A stretch of 37,590 nt of DNA from Planctomycetaceae bacterium. GTDB taxonomy: Bacteria > Planctomycetota > Planctomycetia > Planctomycetales > Planctomycetaceae. Positions 33,266-37,590 of this stretch are shown one piece after another. Both the position numbers and the translations under genes were made by a program. The stretch covers positions 1-37,590 of the forward strand of contig OMIV01000049.1 in the NCBI GenBank assembly GCA_900299185.1. Direction: 5' to 3'. The notes under the pieces were generated by a model. The model did not search any database, was not told where the DNA came from, and worked only from the letters and a program-made list of their open reading frames with translations. Each line of letters starts with the position of its first letter. Within the stretch, counting starts at the first letter, position 1.

Positions 33266-34987
33266 TTAAGCTCTCCCGCGACGCAGTCTCTTCTTGAATT
33301 GCTCAAAGCTCTGCGCGTTCGCGACGTCTTGGGCTTCGAGCCCTGCGCGGCGGGCTTGAAAGACCCCGAACTGCATTTCGTCGAAGCCATGCACGCTGTG
33401 CGCGTCGGTGCTGATGACGATGGGGATGCCTCGATCTTTTGCCGCGGCGGCATGCACTTCGTCGAGATCGAGTCGGCTGCGATGCGCGTTGATCTCCATC
33501 ATCACGCCGTGATCGAAAGCAGCTTTCAGGATGTCGTCGAAGCTAATGTCGGCACCCGGTCGCTTGCCGATGATGCGGCCCGATGGATGACCGATGACGC
33601 TTACATACGGGTTTTGAATGGCGGTCATCAGCCGCTTGTTGATCTGCTCGCGCGGCTGCTTCAGTCCGTAGTGCAAGACTGCGATGACCCAGTCTGCTTC
33701 AGCGAGCACATCGTCGGGTAAGTCCATCGTCGCGTCTTCGAGGATGTCGCACTCGATGCCGCAGAGGATCTCGATACCGCTGACCTGCGACCGGACTTTG
33801 TCGATCTCGCGCCAGTGAGCTCGCAGCCGATCGGCATCGAGTCCATTCGCCATAGTGACGCGCTTCGAGTGATCGGTGATCGCGATGTACTTGAGCCCGC
33901 GCGCCTTCGCGGCTTCGGCCATCTCGCGAATGCTGGCCGTGCCGTCGGTCGCGGTCGTATGCATGTGTAAGTCGCCTTGCATGTCGCTGAGTTCGAGCAA
34001 CTTCGGCAGCTCGCCGCGTTCCGCTCGTTCGATCTCGCCGCGATTCTCACGCAGTTCCGGCGGGATGAACGGCAAGCCGACCGCCGCGTAGACGTCCTCT
34101 TCGGTGCGGCCCGCGACATATTGCTCGTCGCGAAAGACACGGTACTCGTTGACCTTTAGCCCGCGTTCTTGAGCCCGCCGCCGAATCACAATGTTGTGCT
34201 CTTTCGAGCCCGTGAAGTACTGCATCGCCGCGCCGTACGACTCATTCGGGACGACTCGCAGATCAAGCTCGATGCCACTACGCAGTCGCACGCGCTGCTT
34301 CGTCTCGCCGCGAGCGAGCACCTTTTCAACGAGGGCATGCCCCGCGAGTGCGTCCATGACGGCGGCATGATCGGTCGAAGTCGCGAGCACATCCAAATCG
34401 CCGACCGTCTCTTTGCGACGACGAAAGCTGCCGGCCGCACTGACTTGCTCGACGCACGGCAGTGCTCCGAGTGTCTTGACGATGTCTTCGACCGACGGCT
34501 GCATGTCCGCAAGGTAATACCGATTACCCGCCTGAGCGATGAGTTCGAGTCCTTCGAGAATCATCTGCGTCGTCTTCGCTCCGAAGCCTTTGAGCTTCGA
34601 GATCTCACCGCCCTCTGCTGCCGCCTTCAGGGCTTCGAGCGTTGTGAGGTTCAGCTCCTTGAAGAGCTGCGCGACGCGCTTCGGGCCGAGTCCGGGAATG
34701 CGGAGCATCTGCACGACGCCTGCTGGGACTTCGCTGCGCAGCTCGTTCAACTGCGGCAGCTCGCCCGTTTGCACGATCGTGACGAGCTTCTCGGCGAGGT
34801 CTTTGCCAATGCCGGGCAACTCGGTGAGCGACTGGCCTTGCTCGACGAGATCCGTGATCGAGGCCGTCATACTTTCGAGCGAACGCGCAGCATTGCGATA
34901 AGCCCGCAGCCGAAAGACGTTCGCACCTTGAATCTCCAACAAGTCTGCCAACTCTTCGAAGAGCTGAGCGATCTCAACGTTCTGCAT
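33266..34987 (-). CDS. polX: DNA polymerase/3'-5' exonuclease PolX
   Basis: A 573-residue protein, the usual length of bacterial PolX. The N-terminal helix-hairpin-helix 8-kDa part reads [20 protein letters not shown], with HhH motifs [14 protein letters not shown] and [12 protein letters not shown]. The polymerase palm has [18 protein letters not shown] with metal-binding D197 and D199. The C-terminal PHP exonuclease domain keeps its ligands: [12 protein letters not shown] (H341, H343), [38 protein letters not shown] and STDAHS. It works in the cytoplasm in base-excision repair gap filling and 3'-end processing. The frame opens at 35026, but GGAG with 6-nt spacing and the standard PolX N-terminus support ATG 34987. 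No other repair genes are adjacent. Confidence 0.94.
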   Translation of the reverse strand: MQNVEIAQLFEELADLLEIQGANVFRLRAYRNAARSLESMTASITDLVEQGQSLTELPGIGKDLAEKLVTIVQTGELPQLNELRSEVPAGVVQMLRIPGLGPKRVAQLFKELNLTTLEALKAAAEGGEISKLKGFGAKTTQMILEGLELIAQAGNRYYLADMQPSVEDIVKTLGALPCVEQVSAAGSFRRRKETVGDLDVLATSTDHAAVMDALAGHALVEKVLARGETKQRVRLRSGIELDLRVVPNESYGAAMQYFTGSKEHNIVIRRRAQERGLKVNEYRVFRDEQYVAGRTEEDVYAAVGLPFIPPELRENRGEIERAERGELPKLLELSDMQGDLHMHTTATDGTASIREMAEAAKARGLKYIAITDHSKRVTMANGLDADRLRAHWREIDKVRSQVSGIEILCGIECDILEDATMDLPDDVLAEADWVIAVLHYGLKQPREQINKRLMTAIQNPYVSVIGHPSGRIIGKRPGADISFDDILKAAFDHGVMMEINAHRSRLDLDEVHAAAAKDRGIPIVISTDAHSVHGFDEMQFGVFQARRAGLEAQDVANAQSFEQFKKRLRRGRA

Positions 34988-35629
34988 GACGGCTCCGCAA
35001 AAGTTAACTCGCGACACTTTCATCACACACTCTGCGTGTCGATCGGAAAGTAAACTGCTCGCATCCCGACGTCACCCAACTCGCTCATCACCCAGCCAAG
35101 TACAAAAAGCGGACTCGATCACTCTCACCACGGAACGCGGCCAAGTTCCGTCACCTCGTCTGCATCAATCGATGCTCCAAGTGCTGCTGCTCAACTCATC
35201 GAAGCCGCAACCAACTTTGCGACCGTCATGAATTAAGACGATGTGCCATGAACTGGCTGGGTTCATTGAGGCAGTTAATATCCGCTGCCACGTGACGAAC
35301 TGAGAGCTGGTGAATGCGTTCAACGATCCGTCGTCGAGACCGTTTTGGCCTCTCGCACAACTTCGTCCTTGTCTCAACGGACTGATTCGGAACTCCTGCG
35401 CTTTCGATGTGGAAGTTCGAACCACGCTCTGCCGAAGCCAATCCATGCTGCCTGGAATTAAGTCTCGCCAATAACGCCATCTCATCTCGACCGACTATCG
35501 CCGCAATCAACCTCAATGATTCGTCTCGTTTGTCACTGGCTCGAAGAGGACGAATTCGGTTCGCAGGGCTCGTGGTTCACGCAGTTCGAACAAACTCACT
35601 CACAGACTTCGCATCACGAAGGGCCAACG
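34988..35629. other. Divergent intergenic region upstream of the TIR-STAND gene, no gene seen
   Basis: 642 bp with no convincing reading frame. Open frames on both strands lack ribosome binding sites. The frame of the TIR gene is open from 35516, but its first 38 residues have no domain character. The region should hold the promoters of polX and the TIR gene; no clear -35/-10 pair or hairpin could be identified by eye. Confidence 0.45.
35618..35623 (+). promoter_or_regulatory. Shine-Dalgarno fixing the TIR-STAND start
   Basis: GAAGGG lies 6 nt before ATG 35630, directly where the TIR domain begins (MLFISHSTQDK). Confidence 0.7.
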
Positions 35630-37590
35630 ATGCTGTTCATCAGCCATAGCACTCAAGACAAAGTCTCGGCCTTGGATCTTCAACGCCGACTTCGCGAACG
35701 CGGTTATTCGTGCGAGCAACAGTTTCTCGACAGCGATCAACGTTCGGGCATCAAGCTCGGTGAGAAGTGGGAGACCATCATCTACGACAACTTGCGCGAC
35801 TGCCGGGCGTTGCTCGTTCTGTGCTCGCCGAACTGGCTGGCATCGAAGTGGTGCTTCGCGGAACTCGCAGCCGCGAAGATGGCGGGCAAGCAGATCTTTC
35901 CGATCGTGCTTGAAGAATGCGATCGCAGCTCGTTGTCGGTCTATCAAGCAGTCTTGATCAACCAACCAGACGACGCTCAACGCGAGGCTGCCTTTGAGCG
36001 ACTGTTTCAAGACTTGGAAGCTCAGGGACTTGGTCCAAAGGATCATCTGCCGTGGCCGAATCCCGAGTTGAAGGACGCCAACGGCAAGCCGGATGAGTGC
36101 CCCTTTCCCAGCCTGCATGCGTTCGACGAACGCTATGCTGCAGTGTTCTTCGGACGTGAGCGTGAGACGCACGCGGTGGTGGAAGAGTTGCGTCAGATGC
36201 GAACGAAGGGCGTGCCGCGACTCTTGATGATCGTCGGCGGTTCCGGAAGCGGAAAGTCGTCGCTGCTGATGGCGGGTGTGTTGCCTCGCGTGAAACATGT
36301 AACGGCGCGCGACGAATGGCTCGTGATGTCCACTCTGCGTTTTGGTCGGCGTGACTATGAGAACGCGCTGTTCGAAACGCTGGCCGATGACATCGTGGCG
36401 AGATATCCGCAAGCCGCTGACAACGTCGCGCAGCGAGTTCCCGATCGAGTCGCGTTACGTGAGCGGTTCGCAAACAACGATCCTGTTCAAGCCGCGCAGG
36501 CATACTTCGACGCTTGCCGAGATCTCGCCATTGCTTGCGGAGTCAGTCGTGCGACGGTGCTACTGCCGATCGACCAGTTCGAAGAATTTCTGGCGCCGTC
36601 CGCCGGATCACGTGCCTCAAAGTTTCTGAACTTCTTGCAACACCTCTGTCAGGCTCGCGACGACCGATTGTTGGTCATTGGCACGCTGCGTTCGGACTAC
36701 CTCGACGTCTACGAGCGGCATCCGCATGCGCTCAAAACGCCGATCTTTCATCCGTGGCGATTGGGTCCACTACCCGCCGAGCAACTTGAGAACGTGATTG
36801 AGAAGCCTGCTTGTCGAGCGCATGTCACGGTGGCGCCCGAATTGGTCGAGCGCCTGAAGCAGGACACACCGACAACCGACGCACTGCCGCTGCTCGCCTT
36901 CACGTTGGAGAAGCTCTATCGCAAGCACGGCGGAGACAAGTTGCTTGAGCTGCACGAGTACCTCGATATGCGCGGCATGGAGGGGGCCATCAAAGAAACC
37001 GCCGAGAAAGTGATGCCCTCGGTGGAGACATCATCGAGCGTTGAGTCCGCCGTCCGGCTGTGCTTCGTAAAGCATCTGGTCGAGATCAACGACAAGGGCG
37101 ACTTCGTCCGCCTCACCGCGCGTTGGCAAGACTTAGATCCGGTGGCCAAACCGATCTTGGAAGAGTTCGTCTCCCAACGTTTGTTTGCTCATCAAGTCCG
37201 AGCACGATGGCGTCGTGACTCTCGAAGTTGCTCACGAAGCACTCTTCCGTTCGTGGGAGAAACTCAACTCCTGGCTACGTGGATCCGCCGACATCTTGCG
37301 TTGGCGCCGCGACGTCCGCCGCTCTCAAAAAACTGCCGAAGACAGCGGCAAGAAATGGACCGGCCTCACCAGTCCCCAACGCATCGTCGCGCGTGACTGG
37401 CCGAAGAAGCGGCCTAAAGAACTTGATGACGATGAGATCCAATGGATTAAGCAAGCGAATCGCCTAGCTCGCAATTGGAAGATACTCGCTGGGAGCGTCG
37501 CCGGTGTGATCGCGATTTTGGGTGTGCTATCAACATTCCTCGCGTTTCGTGCCAACGAGCAAAAACGTCTTGCAGAGTCACAAGCGCATC
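35630..37590 (+). CDS. TIR-STAND NTPase, frameshifted and truncated by the window end
   Basis: The N-terminal TIR domain (residues 1 to about 140) begins LFISHSTQDKVSALDLQRRL and has CSPNWLASKWCFAEL, where E78 is the position of the NADase catalytic Glu in active TIRs. A STAND/P-loop NTPase follows: FFGRERETHAVVEEL, Walker A GGSGSGKSS (203-211) and Walker B VLLPIDQFEEFL (D315-E319), then HPWRLGPLPAEQLENVIEKPA and a winged-helix-like part. The reading frame stops at 37396, but from about 37185 the homologous continuation (EHDGVVTLEVAHEALFRSWEKLNSWLRG) is in the +1 frame, with no stop to the window end, and includes a transmembrane segment (ILAGSVAGVIAILGVLSTFLAF). Such proteins usually end in WD40 or other sensor repeats, expected beyond the window. 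The likely role is antiphage defence or signalling by NAD+ cleavage on activation. Confidence 0.82.
37181..37190 (+). other. Apparent +1 frameshift site in the TIR-STAND gene
   Basis: The sequence cgt ttg ttt gct (37178-37189) leaves the conserved frame. Dropping one T of 37184-37186 gives cgt ttg ttg ctc atc aag, joining the NTPase to RLLLIKSEHDGVVTLEVAHE. This is either a real mutation, a sequencing or assembly error, or, less likely, programmed frameshifting. Confidence 0.75.

Overview
The window looks like a chromosomal segment of a Planctomycetota bacterium. The evidence is a DUF1559 C-terminus with the planctomycete H-X9-DG signature, two giant RTX-repeat proteins with an N-terminal LEPR-xLL-type motif (LEDRKLLSA, LEARQLLSA), a PVC-type protein combining a dehydrogenase-like propeller, HEAT-like repeats and cytochrome c, a DUF1080 protein beside a Tat-exported TIM-barrel isomerase, and palindromic intergenic repeats. 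No rRNA, tRNA, CRISPR array, integrase or transposase gene was seen.

Layout. 1-6.0 kb: end of a DUF1559 protein with a clear terminator, a GT4-like glycosyltransferase, a convergent N,N-dimethylformamidase-like protein, an exported DUF1326 protein with terminator, a PPP-family phosphatase and a MacB/LolD-type ABC ATPase without an adjacent permease. 6.2-8.3 kb (minus): an M28 peptidase followed 12 nt later by an unknown membrane protein. 8.8-14.8 kb: HpaI-type aldolase, ilvD (minus, with terminator), a small uncharacterised protein, and a Tat-exported double alpha/beta-hydrolase. 15.0-25.6 kb: two very long RTX surface or secreted proteins (minus) flanking sthA (plus) and a membrane-anchored Bcp peroxiredoxin (minus). 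The second RTX protein carries a metzincin-type protease site. 25.9-30.7 kb: PhoD-like phosphatase and the large cytochrome c protein, transcribed divergently. 30.9-32.7 kb: a divergent sugar-isomerase/DUF1080 pair. 33.3-35.0 kb: PolX. 35.6 kb to the end: a TIR-STAND NTPase, a probable defence or signalling protein, with an apparent +1 frameshift and running off the window.

The genes are mostly monocistronic or in pairs. Themes are export and extracellular degradation (RTX proteins, M28, PhoD, DUF1080/isomerase, abhydrolase), redox and metabolic housekeeping (IlvD, SthA, Bcp), DNA repair (PolX) and a likely immune NTPase.

The most unusual structure is in the intergenic DNA. One palindromic repeat family has a copy at 27.05 kb, a copy at 32.78 kb and a deleted remnant at 30.71 kb. 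The 32.78 kb copy is split by a second, 276-bp palindromic element. A third element with perfect 32-bp arms sits at 30.75 kb between convergent genes. The other two points most worth checking are the TIR-STAND frameshift and a start reassignment for the first RTX protein. All functional statements come from reading motifs by eye; no database search was run.
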